A stretch of 64,000 bases of DNA from Trema orientale (GCA_002914845.1 JXTC01000034.1:285345-349344), one strand, 5' to 3'. Positions 34,725 through 49,101 are shown, numbered from the stretch's first letter. The notes: generated by a model from the sequence alone, not told the origin. Numbers and translations are program-made.

Positions 34725-37573
34725 CTGGTTATGAAAATAAGTTGTGTTTTAGCGCTCAACTCTAATAGAAAATAGGGTTGCTGAATATAGCTAAATGATT
34801 GAATACATTAGTTTTATATTGAGTACATCAATTGATATCAATTAGATTCACTTTATACGTATTTAAGTTTTTATACTAAATTAAATTTTACACTTGGTAT
34901 ATCCATATATGATATATGTACAGGTCATTTTGGAAAAAATGAACTTCTATTTTAAAGAGGGGCCAAAATTTTTCTATTTTCGATAGTATCAGTCTTGGAA
35001 GTTGTTAAAATAGTCATCGATAGTATTTTTTTTTATATTTTATTTTTGGTTAAAGTTAAAGGTAAAATAATAATTTAAAAGGGATGCTTTTTTATTTTTC
35101 TGTAAGACCATAAGTCATCAACGTCAATAAGAAATGTTTCCTTTAAAATAAGCTCACTTCCTCTAGTTAGGGATTAGTAACGATCCCTAACTCAAATTGA
35201 AATAATGCCATTATGAAGACTTACGTACCAACCATTTTTAAGGTGGAAGGATGAAAGTGATAGGATTCAAGTATTAAGATGGCGCTACATAGAAACGTAA
35301 ACAATAAAGTTAGGAGGTGAGTGCATTAGTAGACCTTTGGGTGAAAAAGTCTCACCATTCAATGTCCTAAAATAAACTATCGATTCAATCCAATCAATTT
35401 AGATTAGATGTCTAACCCATCATGGAGCATTATCAATTTTGACTATCTTTTAAAACATGTGATTAAAAAAAAAAAAAGAAAGTATAAATTATTTATAAAG
35501 TTAAGAAAGAAAGTATAAATTATTTATAAAGCTAAGATCTTTCATTTAATGAAAATTTCTAAATTCTGAGTTTGTCTATGCCTCCCTAAAACTTGAGAAA
35601 AAATAAATCTCAAACTTATATTTGAATATGTTCTACCACAGTTGAACACGGTTGAAAAAACTGTCAAGCACACACGATCAAGTATAGTTGAACACAGTCA
35701 AACACAATATAGTGCTTGTAGTGGCAAAATGCTATAAGATGTTTTGTTGTTTGTTAGAAAATGAGTATTTAAGTAATTTTAGATGTAACATGACAATGAT
35801 GGTTAATTTTAATAACATTTATAGATAAATCACTATGAGTACATTAGTAGACCCCTGAGTAATGAATTAATTGTGTTTTGAAGAAATAAAATTCATTCAA
35901 TTTAATTAGTTTCGCTAGAACTTTAAAATCTAAAAACCAATCCAATCCGATGCATATCAATATATATTTTAAGTATATTATGTTAGCTAGTATAAATTAA
36001 AATAATTTATTTTTAATAGTTTTGTTTTGTTGGAAACATGTATCAGTTATGTAAAAATTGAAAAAAAAAATTATGTATATGATCTTTAGATTTAATCTTT
36101 AGTTTAACTTATGTTTAAAACGATATCTAATCTTTAGTTTAACACAGGCATCATATGTCCGACCACATTGAGCAAACGCTAGATACCTCAGCATGTTGCA
36201 GTGGAACAAGATATTCGATCTTAGGGAATATTCGTCTAAGAGGATTCCCCAGCATAAAAACTTCGACACGTAGATTTCTACCAAATTTTATTCGTACAAA
36301 TAATAAGTGAGTTACATTCCACTATTTCAAAAGATACGTGTTTTCTGATCCTATCATCAAATAACCATGACACCACTATAAATATTACCTTTTCCTCTTA
36401 CAAGAGGGTCATAAATCTTGAAACCTCATTATTTCCTTAAAACTTTCCAAGAATATAGTACTTATCCACAATTTTCACCCACTTGAGATTTGGTGAAAAG
36501 TTGATTACAACTTTATTCGAAGTATGTACGGACATCCACATACATTATATCTAGGTCCCTCGATAAGAAGAAATCAAAGGTGCATGGCGTGTGTTAGTTT
36601 AAAGACGAAAATCCAACCAACAAAAACAATTAGAGAAATTCAAGGAGTCTAATTGAGATTTATCCTAATTACTTCTTTGTCATTGAACTGTCACGACCAA
36701 CAATGAAGAAACCCCATTCTTCCTCTTATGTGCAGTTAAACTTCCAAATACTATACGTCTATGTAAAAAATTTTGTATTGGACCATGTAAGCCAACAATA
36801 ACTCAAAATTATGTATCACTTCCGAGCTATGATATTGGACATCTGAAAATTTTCGAACTTAGATAGATCAAGCACACATTGGAGGAAAAATATTTGAATG
36901 AACAAAATAAATAGAAAAATTACCCATCCAAGTCTCGAATAATTGAATGACGCTCAACAAGTTAAAAGAGTGGACTAAAAATTTGAGGCCCCAGCTATTT
37001 GATTGCTCATAAGCCCAATTCTATAATAGGACTTGCCTGATCTCTCTTTAGACGCTAAGCGCTCATAGTTAGCACCCCTGACTAGCGACCACGAATTAGC
37101 ATGAAGGTGAAGCAATATAAAGAATCATTGACCTGAAATTCTAAAAGTTGGGCTCTGACGAATACAGTGAAAAATATTTACATGATTAAAAACCTAGAGT
37201 CACCACGAACTGATGATGGGAAGGGCGAGCTCCTAAAAGGGGACCCAAAAAAAAAAAAAAAAATTAACTGTAGACTATATACTCTTTTGTACTTTCGTAT
37301 CAGGTTCCGACTGATGTTTTCACGATGAAATCAATCATGTAAGTCAATACATGTGAGCAAGGATGATTGCTTCTTAGAACAATATCCTTCAAAGAATGCT
37401 AGTCCATTTCGTTCCGTTGTCATTCTCACTTGTTCCCGATATCGGTGGGATGCATTCTATCATTTCTCATCCGTCGATCGGCATCTCTGGGACAGATTGA
37501 ATCAAATGGGGGCGCAAGCGAAAATGTATTGAAAACTTCTTACGTATGTTTTAGAGAAAATTTAAGCCAGACT
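34725..37573. other. Intergenic stretch between the kinesin promoter and the SAC 3' end
   Basis: I see no gene here. It is AT-rich with a 32-bp tandem duplication (about 35476-35535) and a short segment of less AT-biased sequence at 36100-37200 with no family-level coding signal. The right edge should contain the SAC gene's 3' untranslated region. Confidence 0.55.
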
Positions 37574-40500
37574 TCAATGGCAAAGTGTCTCTCCGTAGGT
37601 CACCCACTGAACAAAGCTGTCTGAATATTCCTCGAGAACATTGGAACTCCGTCCGGTACCATAGAGCCGCTCTGTTTCTGTTTCGGTTCGCTCTCTCTCC
37701 TACAGATAAAACAAAGAAGTTATAACCATACATCATTGGGAGAAAGTAGTAAAGCCCATCTCTGCAACAAGAAACTGGACATCCTAAGACCAAATAAGGA
37801 AATATCACCATGCAGTGCCTCTTTTAAGAGGATTTTGTAGAAAAAAAAAGAGATTTAAATTGTCAACAAAAAGAATCAAAACCTCCACAAGTATTATACA
37901 TTGGTTCTAAATACAATTTTTAGTAATATCTCCTCAACTAAAATATTTCTGGTAAAATTAATTAAAAGCGTCACAAGTATAATACCTTGGTTTTTAACAA
38001 CTTTTAAGAACATTTCCGGTAGCCTTGTGCTTTTAATTTAAAAGATGGGACCAGTCAATTATATTTACACCAATGAAAACTAGATATCCTAGTGTTTCTT
38101 CTAAGAATGTTATTTGGCCCATCGGATTTTATTTATAAGCCAAACTTTCCGTTTAGCTGGAGTATCAACAGGCTTAGATATCTCAATACAAAAACACAAT
38201 GTAATTACTTAGATAAGTCAAAGTAGCAACTGAAGTAATGGTTATTAGATAAGTCAAAGTATCAGCTCAATTAATGGTTACTGACCTTCGAGCTGGATCC
38301 ACATTCACTTGTGGACGGGGTAGATTCTCCCATTATTCCATTGACAACATACTCAGATGCCAATCCTTCAACTGGAGAGCTTGTGAGTAATGATGGCCTA
38401 TACATGTTAGAAATCCAGTTATACCACATTTCACTATTTCAGAAATAAAATACATTATTATTGGAAACACACAAAAACATACCCTCCAACATTTATCCCC
38501 ACCCCCTTTTTTCTCCTCCAAAGGAAAAGGACATTGTCATATATATAATATACACAATCAACTGAAACTCCTGTTGGCTATTGAGCTTAAATCTTCACTT
38601 CTAGGATGTTTTGTTTTTTAACTAAAGCTACACACCAAAAGTAAATTTTAAACTCAATAAAAGTCTACCTCTCATATGGTTCTTCCTCGCACGAATTTCC
38701 AGACGAAGATAGCCAGTCCATGTCAACAAAGTTTGAGCAGTTATACGCATCATGTTCAGAAAAGTAAATATGATCACTTTCATGGCCACGGTCTCTTTGA
38801 ATATCCCCAAAAAGTTGCCTGCGAGGCATCGAGGGAGTATACCTACATAGAGATAATCAACAGCGTGAGTTCCAATAAGAAAAGGAATCAATTGGAGCAT
38901 CAGGATAGGTCAGGATAGTTAAATATCAAATTTGACACCAATATGCAACAAGAGCAAAGTGGTAGCAAACCTTGAATAGGTAATATCACTCTCACAAGTT
39001 GATATTTCAGGAGATGATTCACTTAGAATCTTTTTATCTTGTGAATCCTCGGCCAAAAATGAGTCAGAATATTTCTCCTGCTTCCCATTTCTAGTTGATG
39101 ATGGTGAGATGCATTCATGAAGAATGCTTCCATCCGATAAAGATCTTTTGAAAATAGACCTAAGAACAATAAACGGTTATAAACACGTTTAAACATACAT
39201 ATGTGGAAAAATACATATATGTGGCAAATAATAAGCAAGACAAAATAAGTCCAAAATAATCAATATACATGTAGGTGAGATGCATTCACGGAGAATGTTT
39301 CCATCCAATAAAGACCTATGGAAAATAGACATAGGTATAAATAAAGAGTTATAAACACATTTAGAAGTACATATGTGGAAAATATATACTTGTGGCAAAT
39401 AATAAGCAAGACAGAATCAGTCCAAAATAATCCCTTTAGTCTACCCTTGTATATCTTTTCAAAAAAGAAGTGGAATCAAAAACCATAGAATGCTTGCTAG
39501 GAGACAATCAGTAGAGTAGTTCCGAAAGAAAAGTTTTGCTTATGTGCTTCTTTTCACTAAAAGTCTATATTTAGCCTGGATAATGAGACAAAAAACGCAA
39601 AACAAAAGCATATCCCCAGAAAACACTTCCATTTTTGGAACCCATCCAACAACAACGAGAACATTCGCAGAGCTAGCTTAAAAGTCAAACTACAAGCAGC
39701 TTCATGTGAAGTGCAGACTAAGCAAACAAAAGATAAAGCAGACTTAACAGCATGACTGAGAGATACACAATTATCCTCTTTGCATCTAAAGGTTAAGCTT
39801 AATAAGATACCTTCCATCTTCATCTCTATCTCTCCCAGAATCATAATGTTGGTCACAATTCAGTTCCCAGAGTGCAGGTTTACCCTGTTGAGGTTGGAAA
39901 TGCCCCAGGAATCTGCTCAAGATATATCAACCAAAGAATCAATTCTAATGCAATATATATACATCAAGTTGAGACCCACAAAATTGCTTAACAGCATAAA
40001 TCAACAGAAATAACTAAGAGAATAAGTATTTTTAGATTTTTTTTTTTTGACAAAAAAGGAAAGAGTATGGTAGCTGATTGAGTAACAAAAATAGCTCAGT
40101 GCACACAAGCTTTTTCTGAAATCCAATGAAGGCCTTCTCCAATCGTGAAAAGTTGAATAAAATTTTTCGAACAAGCCAAGGGTTTGAACATAAAAATCCT
40201 TAAACAGGATACATTTAGTACAAAATCAGGAGATGATTACATTTTAATATTACCCAGTACTAAATACAGATATCAGAACATGTTAACACAGACCCAACAA
40301 CACTATGAGGGATGACCAGAATGAGACTAAATGCAGTAAACTTACACATTAATGGCATCTTGCTTCTCTGCATCCATGTATGCATTGCTGTAATAACGCT
40401 GAAGAGTTCTGAAGAATTCCTGAGACTGGGTTGCCGCTCTCCATTGCCCCCTTCTCTCAGAAAATATCTATTTGACATCAAAGTTCATTAAATGTCAGCA

Positions 40501-41693
40501 AATGGGGCAGAAAAGAAACAAATAAATAAATAATTCCTAAGGCAATTGTTTAACAGTAGAACTTCTTGCAAAAATGATACATTTGTGTAAACTCACAACC
40601 AAATGACCAATGAGTAACCAGGTAAAGATGACATCCACAATTAACCATAAATTTTAAAAGTTTATCAAGGTTAGCTAATGTAATTAAACCTATCTGAATG
40701 TAAACATCAGCTTCATTGCAAAGGGCATTTAACATAAGCATAATCTACATCACATACTTTTTAGGGGAAAAAAAATGAAAAAAAATATTAAAATACTTCA
40801 GATAGCGACACAAGTTATAAACTACTAACACATGCATACGGCAATCAAAGTTTGAATTACCTTGTTGTGAGCTGCTGAGCCACCGTATTGGTGTGCCAAA
40901 GTGTCACCCATTCTCTCATAAAAACCCATCAAATCATCAGCCAAAGGAGCATCAAGGTCTATCTTTGGATTGTCTATGACTCCAAGAGCATGAAGCTGGT
41001 GTCCCAGTGCAGCCAAGCCATATGCATACTGTGCAACGTTTGTGCGATCCAGGCAATCTATGCAATTGGTTCTCAGCACCCCCCTTTGAAACATAGGTTG
41101 CTTGCCAGAATGATTTCCATTTGCAAAATTGTTGTCTCCACTAGCTTTCGCCTCAAAGTTATCAGGATCCTCATTATTGTCATCACAATGATTTTGAGGA
41201 GACAACTCCCCATTGTTTACATCCCTGAATCATATTAAAATTCACAATTCTTATCAGTAAGCCAACATTAGCAGAATAAAACATGAAAAGAAGCAATTCA
41301 TAGACCTCTTATGACATTCTAGTGCATGTAACTTAAATTACACAAATTCTTCATAAATAATACGCATTGATGAAATCCTGTTTTCCATTCACATTCCAAC
41401 AAGAAAACATTCCCTATTTTCCATGAAACACTCTAAAAAGTAGAAAATAAAACAACAACAGCCACCATATATAAATTTCACTAAAATGGAAGGAGAAAGA
41501 GAGGGAGAGAGAAAGAAAAGAGACAAACCCAACCAAAGCTCATGCTAATTGGCATTAGAAACTAGACGGATTTTAGAACAAAAGTTCTTCCTAGAAAATG
41601 TTAAAACTTATATTAAAATACTAATTGCAGTACAAACAAATCTGAATTAATGAAGTTGTTTATTGACACATCCATTCGATACATGTAATTACA

Positions 41694-41732
<39 letters not shown>

Positions 41733-44700
41733 CAACTAAAGCTCATGCTCATTGGCCGTTAGAACCAAAGGGTTTCTAAAATTGAAGTTTAAAGGGTTAA
41801 ACTACAATAATGAGCCCCAAATTATCCCCTCTGTACCACTTTGCCACACGAATTTCCAATTTACTTAGTAGACTACCCCAAATTTTGTGTTTGTTGCAAA
41901 AATGGTCCACCCATCACAAACCGTTTGTTGTTTGACCAGGATTGACATATTTCAGAAATTTAGTAAATAGTAACTATTAGTAAATAATAGCTCATTGGCT
42001 GAATAAAAACTATTGCAAACAGTATTAGACTAATGAAGTTGTTTCCTGACACAATTTAATCCATACATGAAATTACAAGCATAAAGTAAACAAGCAGTTA
42101 GCAAACAAATAGAAGAAATAACCAGGATTGACATATTTCAGAAATTTAGCAACTAACAAAACAAAAACTAATGACACCATAAACAGGACCTAACATTTAA
42201 AATAAAGAAGGAAAAGAAATAAATGGGAATAAGAAAATAATCAGTTTTTTAGTGTAATTCTAGCAAACTTTATCCCATTTTTGAATCACTAATCAACTAT
42301 ACCACATTCAGACAAACTAACAAAAAAGAACAACAAAACAAGACAACAGTCTGACGCAGAGCTTGCCTAAGCTATGCATTATCTTTCTTGGGATAAGAAC
42401 CAAACTTTAAAAAAAATATATTAAAAAAAAAGGCAAACTTTAAATATTATGATAGACCCACCCATTAACCCAACATTAAGAAATAATCATGTAAATAAGA
42501 TAACAAACTCACTCAGAGGAAGGCCACTTAATAGAAAAGTCAGGTCCCAAGACTGGTGTTACTTGACAATAGAAGAAACCTGTTAGCGTCAATGCATAAG
42601 AAGCCACCTTGCCAAGAAGTAGCAAGGCATCTGTAGCTTTGCTGGAAGAGAAAAAGGCAACCTTTTTTTAGGGAACATGTAACCTCAAAGACTAGTAACA
42701 TCATATTTGTTAGGGAAGCAAAACTAAAAACTCCAAGTAAGACATACCTCCGAGAATGTTTGTGCAGATCCCAATGGAGGAATCTAAGACGGTTCTCTTC
42801 AGATAGATCTTTATTGATAAACTCAATTGCATTAGCAAACTCTGTTCGAAGTTTAGACTCCCTAGGCTTTTTTTCTTGTGTCTGTTACCCAAGTAAATAG
42901 TGAAATGAAAAATGAAAGAAACATTAATAAAACACTTAGAAGGAAAGACGAAGAAAAAACAGATTTGACTTTAAGTATTCTCCTTTTCTCATAATCAGTC
43001 TTTTCTCCCAGACACAATTATGCCAAAGTGATGAGAAAAATAGAATAACAAGCAGTGGATTTGACGAAAATTAATATTACCAATGAATAATCTACTAATA
43101 ATGAATTTACCTTGATCAGATTCAAAATGATAATGGGGTTCCCATATCTCTTGACAAGATTCTCAAAATGAAGTCTAGTGGCTTGGTAGTCCTGGTCCTT
43201 CTTTGACACTAGAAAAAAACATATTCATTCATATAGTCCACAAAAATATGTAATTGTACAACTTATGCAATCAGTACTTACATATGATATCTGGTTTAAT
43301 ATTCAAACGGGAAGTTTCTTGTGACCAAAAAAGAGGGATTGAACCCCGGTTCTGGACAACGGAACTAATTTGCATGGGAAATCCATCAGGAACATCCTCA
43401 AATACAATCTGTTCGGTCTCAACATCATTAGCTACTCTGCCCTTTTCATTCACACCTCGTTTTAGATACCTAAAGACAAGAAAATAGTAAGCAAAGAAGA
43501 ACGCATAGATCAAACTGTGTTAAACAACTATTACAAAAAAGAACAATCTTTTATCTCATCAGACCATGAGAATATTCTCTGTAGGACCAACTCTACCCGC
43601 CAATTATGATACAAGTACGTAAAATAATTAGTTTGAGAATTCCAACATAAGTGTAGAAAAGAGCCATTGTTTCAGTTCCTAGGAAACTATATGAAACAAG
43701 GGTAGAAGTAGAAGTAGAAGTGTAGAACCATTGAATCGCCTGAAGCTTTTATTTTATTTTATTTTTTTTTTTGGGGGGGGGGAAGAGAGGGGGGGGGGGG
43801 TTGGGTTGTTGGGGCAAATTAACCTAGAATCAGAGAACAAAAGTTAAGAAGTAAACTAACCTAGTACCAGCATAATGACGTGAACGTCTTGCAATAAGGG
43901 TCAGCTTAAAGTCACGTCCTGACGCAGAAAGGGTAGCCTATAGTCAAATAGCACGAGAACCTTAGTCAAAAATAAAATACTGAAAGTTTAAGAATGGGGT
44001 TAAATAGTAACATACAAGAGCAATAGTGTATACAAATATAAAGAGCTTGCACAAAGTCAAAAATATCAAAATAAATCCTATTGAACAGATATATGTCAAA
44101 CTAACACATAACTGGTGGAGTCGCTCAACTCTTCACAACTCAACGAAATATTTAAACATAAGGCATATAAAACTACAATAATTTGGATCAATACAATTAA
44201 CTGGAGAAATTAAAACATAAAACGAAATAAGAAAATGGATCCCAATATAATTGGAAGAACCAAGAAGAATCTTTGCAGTTTACAGTTCACATGGATCTTT
44301 CCTCGAGGTGTAACAGCCTTCTTCATCTTTCTTTATGATTTTGATTATAGTACATTATTAATGGTGAATAAATAACCATAATATGCCTGAGCACAAGATT
44401 ACATATGTGAGCGTATGTGAACGGGTATGTGTGTTTCATATTTTTTTCCTCCAAAAGTCTTCCTCTGCTAGGTTAAGATAAAATATGATTGGAATATTTG
44501 AAAATCAAACAACCAGAGGATGAAAGGTCTCATGACCGCACCAGGCAACAGAAGCATCTTTGCAGCACTGAAGGAGGAAATTATTGCACTTCTCCCAAGA
44601 AAAATTTAACAATTTTATTATCCTCTAAATGCCATGTGAAGCGCACCTGTTTAAAAAAGCCGTATACTAATGCAACCGTCCAAACAGTATTTTGGAGGTG

Positions 44701-46567
44701 ATTCCGTATTCCACGAGTTAAGAACTCATTCCAAACAAACATAGTTTCATAAAGTACATGTCCTGTTGTATTCTTGCACATGTTCTTTTGAAGACTACGC
44801 ATAACATGGTATGAGTAGCTGAAAAAGAAGTCCTTCGTAAGGTCCACCGTGCATAAGAGCTTCTTGTATCTAAGTCATCAGTAAACAGAATAACAAATTA
44901 ACAATTATAGCTGAACAAAAAATGAGAAACAAAGGCCCCAAGAGGAACAAAGGTAAATGTATGGTGATGAATTCTAATAGATAATAATAGAGGGCGCGTT
45001 TGGTACAAGATTCGAATCCTATTCTTCAAATCCAGAAACAACATTTATATAGAAAGTTGGAAGGATATATGTTTTATCCTTTCAACTTTCTACGTGAAAG
45101 CTGTTTCTGAATTTGAAGAATTGAATTCGAAACCTAAACCAAACGCGCCCAGAATGTTCCCTTGAACCTTAGGTACCTTCGCCCTAAAACACTAGGAAAC
45201 ATATAATAAAACAAACTAAGTTTCAGCTCATAAATTCAGAGCATTCCTCCCTGTTACATGTACTTTCAACGTGTATGATCAACAAAAAACAGTAAGAACA
45301 CTTTATGAGTAATATTTTCAAATTTCACGAGAAGAGGACGAAGAATTCAAAAGGTATAGATAGAATGACATTGTTTCAATAATGCCTTATCAAAAATAAT
45401 GCCTTATCAAATTCTAACAACAATGGGAGCTGCCTAATTCTAAAAGGCTCTATATAAGGAAAAGGCAAAAAGGGAATAGTGAAATCAACCTAAATCTTCC
45501 AATTTACAATGACAAATGGTGAATCTTTCTAGGCAATATTAGTTCCCTTGATAAGGACCATGGACAAGATACATTTACATGTAGAATGGACTAAAGACCT
45601 GTTCTCATTTCTAGAATCTGCGATACTGGTACGGAATGAGGAATTTGAAAGAGGAATCATTTCACTCTTGGATATGGCATATACTGTGTGACCACATATT
45701 GCACCAATCTGTCTTCTTTTCGTGATAAGCAGCATGTAATAAGGCCCCAAAAATTTGATGAACCCTAAAAGAAAAAGTTCAAAAGAAAAAAAGAACCAGT
45801 AAGTTTCTATAATATTTCCAATGATTCAGGAAAGCAACAAAGTACTAAAACCACATACCAACAATTCCGTAACAAGTAGTGATAAATTTAAGTCCACCTA
45901 TAGACTTGTTTCCTTCATGTACCCGCCTCAACAGGTCAGAACATTCCCTTTCTGTATAAGTAGTTGGATCTTCACGAATGTCTAGCTCCAAAGGATCTTG
46001 CCGGTCAATCTTTAGCACTTTCCAATATGTTCTACTCTTGTCCCTCCCTATCATGTAAAATTGCTGCAGCATAAAACATTGAAAAGATTCGTGTGTAAGT
46101 TGGTAGAACAAACCCATTAAAAAGGCACCAACTAGATATCCATAACTTCTAGATGAAACCCTTTCGACATATGGCAGTGCTGTGTCCAGCAAAGTGATAC
46201 AGAATTGCAAATTTTATTTAAAATCTGAAAAAATGACTGTAAGACAAGGCAAAGCAATCAGCAAAAAACCAAAAACACCCTGAGCAATCTCAGTATTATT
46301 CAGCTAACAAATATTACTGTTTTGACCCATACAAGATTCATATTTCTCAATAGATACTAAACCATAATGAATTACAAATGGCATAAATGAAATAGATCAG
46401 ATTGGGATCAAAACTATGCAATAAACCAAAACTTTGAGCAAAAGAAATTATGAACAGAATTATACCGATCGAGTCTCATAGAGCCTGAATTTCTGCATAT
46501 AGGCATGGTCAGGAGGTGGCAGACGCTCTTCTAAGTGAAGGGAGGGCTCATTATCTGAGGACGCCAT
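37574..46567 (-). CDS. SAC-domain phosphoinositide phosphatase (complete, 16 coding exons)
   Basis: Plant SAC phosphatases of this group (AtSAC1-5, related to yeast Fig4) remove the 5-phosphate from PI(3,5)P2 at vacuolar or endomembranes. Exons: 46466-46567, 45859-46063, 45599-45764, 44647-44869, 43861-43937, 43282-43469, 43111-43208, 42748-42881, 42513-42641, 40861-41224, 40346-40467, 39811-39912, 38971-39159, 38669-38842, 38286-38397, 37574-37699. They total 2,511 bp, 836 residues plus TGA, with every phase closed. The protein starts [20 protein letters not shown]. The SAC domain covers roughly residues 80-570 and holds the catalytic [12 protein letters not shown] (492-503; CX5R is C495 to R501). 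No membrane segment is visible. The tail is serine-rich and ends [16 protein letters not shown], as I recall for the AtSAC2-5 type. Exon 13 is partly duplicated in the neighbouring intron. Confidence 0.95.
39103..39431. repeat. Tandem duplication of part of SAC exon 13 and its upstream intron
   Basis: Copy A (39103 to about 39260) contains the first 57 bases of exon 13 plus its acceptor and about 100 bp of intron. Copy B (39274 to about 39431) lies 171 bp away, wholly inside intron 12. Copy B still encodes [15 protein letters not shown], recognisably like [15 protein letters not shown] of the real exon. Its original acceptor AG is changed, but CATAGG nearby could act as a new one. Identity is roughly 85% by eye. 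Confidence 0.88.
41697..41730. repeat. GA microsatellite in SAC intron 9
   Basis: About 17 GA dinucleotides without interruption, in the 1.3-kb intron between SAC exons 9 and 10. The same intron holds two diverged copies of AGGATTGACATATTTCAGAA (near 41939 and 42124), part of an internal duplication. Confidence 0.9.
43773..43814 (+). repeat. G-rich tract with G-quadruplex potential in SAC intron 5
   Basis: The plus strand has a run of about 10 G, then about 12 G, then GGG and GGGG with short loops. Four G-tracts within 42 bp fit the usual G4 pattern. The gene is on the other strand, so its pre-mRNA would carry the C-rich complement here. A poly-T tract lies directly to the left. Run lengths may be unreliable in such sequence. 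Confidence 0.7.
44993..45152. mobile_element. Palindromic MITE in SAC intron 3
   Basis: About 160 bp that folds nearly end to end. The left arm starts GGGCGCGTTTGGTACAAG and the right, reverse-complemented, GGGCGCGTTTGGTTTAGG. The arms continue with ATTCTTCAAATCCAGAAAC against ATTCTTCAAATTCAGAAAC and meet around a GAAAGTTG...CAACTTTC core. No target duplication is evident, so the superfamily is unresolved. Confidence 0.75.
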
Positions 46568-47407
46568 GGTTGATTCAGATCCCCCGAGCCTCCGGCTCAG
46601 GGACAATATCAGCAGAGCATGCAATTATCTAAACCAGAAGAGAATTTATACAAACAAAACAACTGAGTGAAATTTATTCACCTAATAAACCCAAACTCAA
46701 TCCCCATACGTATACAATGCAGTTTGGCTGCTTCAAATACAACATTTCCCAATTCAAACCCTTCTTTTTCAATACAATTTTTCCAAAGGAAAACAACAGA
46801 AACCCTCTACACCAAGCTTTCACCTTTCCAATTCAAGCTCAAAATCTGATCCTTCTTCCTTATATACACACAATTGTCAGTGATCTTCAATCAAACAAAG
46901 CAAATACAGAAGCAATAACAATATCCCAGATCGAATATTACAATATACTCTCACAAAACAAATCTCAATTTGTATCCACTCAATCTAAATATGTATACAT
47001 ATATATATATATATCTGTATATATGATATATATACGCAGAGAGAGAGAGAGAGAGAAGGGGAGGTGGGGTTTGAAAATGGAAGCTTTATATGGAAGAAAA
47101 AGAAGATACGAGGAGAAGATCGAGCAGAAAATAAGGGAATTCGTACCCGAAAAGATAATGATAAATTTAAAAATGAGGAAAATAAAAATGGATGGGAGCT
47201 TCGAGAAAGAGAAAAAGGGAAGACTGAAACTAGAGTCGAAAACCAGAGAAAGAGAAGCTCCAATAATTGATGATGATGATGGTAATATTGTAATTTGATA
47301 CAGATTTTCAGAGAGAGGAAGACCAAAGCTTCTTTTCTCAGATCCAAAGAAAGAAGAACTAATCAAAACCACAACTTTGGTGACCGCTCCATCCACACGT
47401 TATTTAA
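46568..47407 (-). promoter_or_regulatory. SAC gene 5' leader with probable leader intron
   Basis: On the minus strand a weak TTAAATA box lies near 47405, suggesting transcription start near 47370. A first untranslated exon could end at 47147 (TTTTCGG before GTACGA). The acceptor CTTCTGGTTTAG at 46629 would join it to 46628-46568 and the ATG. The putative 518-bp intron contains a CT run (near 47038-47056) and a TA run (46999-47014). These sites are candidates read by eye. Confidence 0.5.
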
Positions 47408-47618
47408 TGAAATTATTGTTTTTTTTTTTAATTTAAAGAAAATAGTTATAAAATAAAAAGAAAATAATTGCTAATTATTGTTGTTATGGTTGTTATTATG
47501 ATTTTTTTATATAGAATTGTGTTATTTTTGTGACATTTTTTTTTTTTTTTTCTGAATATGTGAAAATTTTCTTTTGTTTGCTGACTTTTGGCTGCTAATT
47601 TATTCATTTCTAGCCGAA

Positions 47619-47649
<31 letters not shown>

Positions 47650-49101
47650 CTAATAATCACGTTCGTGTATCCCAAAATTACCATATTTTGTAAATTTTCA
47701 AATCTTGTTACTGATCTAGAATTTCTAAAACAGAGAAACATCCCCAATTTTTTTAATAAAAAAATAGTGTAAAAGCCAATTATTAAGGATGAAGCTAAAG
47801 GAAATTTTTTAAATAAATTTTTTTTATATAAAAAAAAAAAAGTTCCTAAATTCTTGTATTTTAAGTTCGGATCCTCTTTCCTATTTTGTTCCACGCATTT
47901 TCCTTTTTTGAGAATGAGGCATCACTTTATCCACCTGATATATAGATCGGAAGATTCGGAACATAGTCTAGATATTTGAGTTTTATGGAATTTTATCCAA
48001 ATGAGTAGTTGATTTATTACGATATAATTGGTAAAAGAAATTCAAATTAATTACATGTATCTTGAATTAACTACTTGAATTAACCAATTGAATGTTAATG
48101 TCACATACTGATACCACTCTATTTTGTAGCTAGAATTTGATACACAAAAAGTTAGTGCATGTCTCAATGTTCGTGTAACTCAGCACTATTTAAGCAGATA
48201 TCACAAATAATTTTGCTTCAAAATTACATGTAAAAAATAAAAATAGCCTTTCCCTAGTGGTTACTGGTTAAATACCTACCGAGTAGAGTGGAACCACCGT
48301 TATTGCTTTATGCAAAATCTACAAAACATTTGACAGTTTAAAAAAATTCAATCAAAATTAAAATACAAGCTTAATTTTTTTTATAATCTACTCCAAAATT
48401 CCTCATGATTTTGTAGTTATATTTTCCATAAAATTTAATCCAGGCTAAGATTTAGAATTAAAATTCAGTCCATTAAATCAATATTAATACACAAAAGAAT
48501 AAGACTACAACTACATATAAACAGGAAATTAGTTATCAGAGCAGTTAAGATTGGCGGGTGAAGCAGGTGGTAATATACATATATCAGAATTAAGGGCGTG
48601 ACCAGTGGCATTGGGATATTGGCGGTCTATTAGCTTTGGATCCTTCACTTAGGAGAAAATGAAGAATCCGTACAACCAAAAAAGAAAAACTTTGGACTAA
48701 TATGTGTAATATTTGTATGGTGATTTTATATTAATAATTTGATTATTTATAGATACGCTGATGTGCCCTGCAGTCACAAAAATCAATGGGTTTGAAGTTT
48801 GAACACACAAAATCTTGGGTTCACACTCCCACTGTTGCTTGCTTGCACCCACGATTACCTGTCGTTTTAGTACGTGACTCCCTCCCAATAATTGATCCCC
48901 CGTTCACGTCCGAGTCGTTTGGGATTTACATGTGCACATGAGAACAACTCTAAACAGGTGAATTTTAGAAGTTACCAGTACCTTTGCAACTATTACAATT
49001 TACTACCCAAAAATTTTATTAAAAAATTGAAGTTAAATAATTTTAGTGAAACAACTATATATTGAATCTTTGATGTAGTTTGATCAACTCAAAGTACCTA
49101 A

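Noticed and set aside
46717-47396. Several long frames on both strands (up to 193 codons)
   Set aside because: They cover the SAC leader and its CT and TA repeats; no domain, and the frames conflict with one another.
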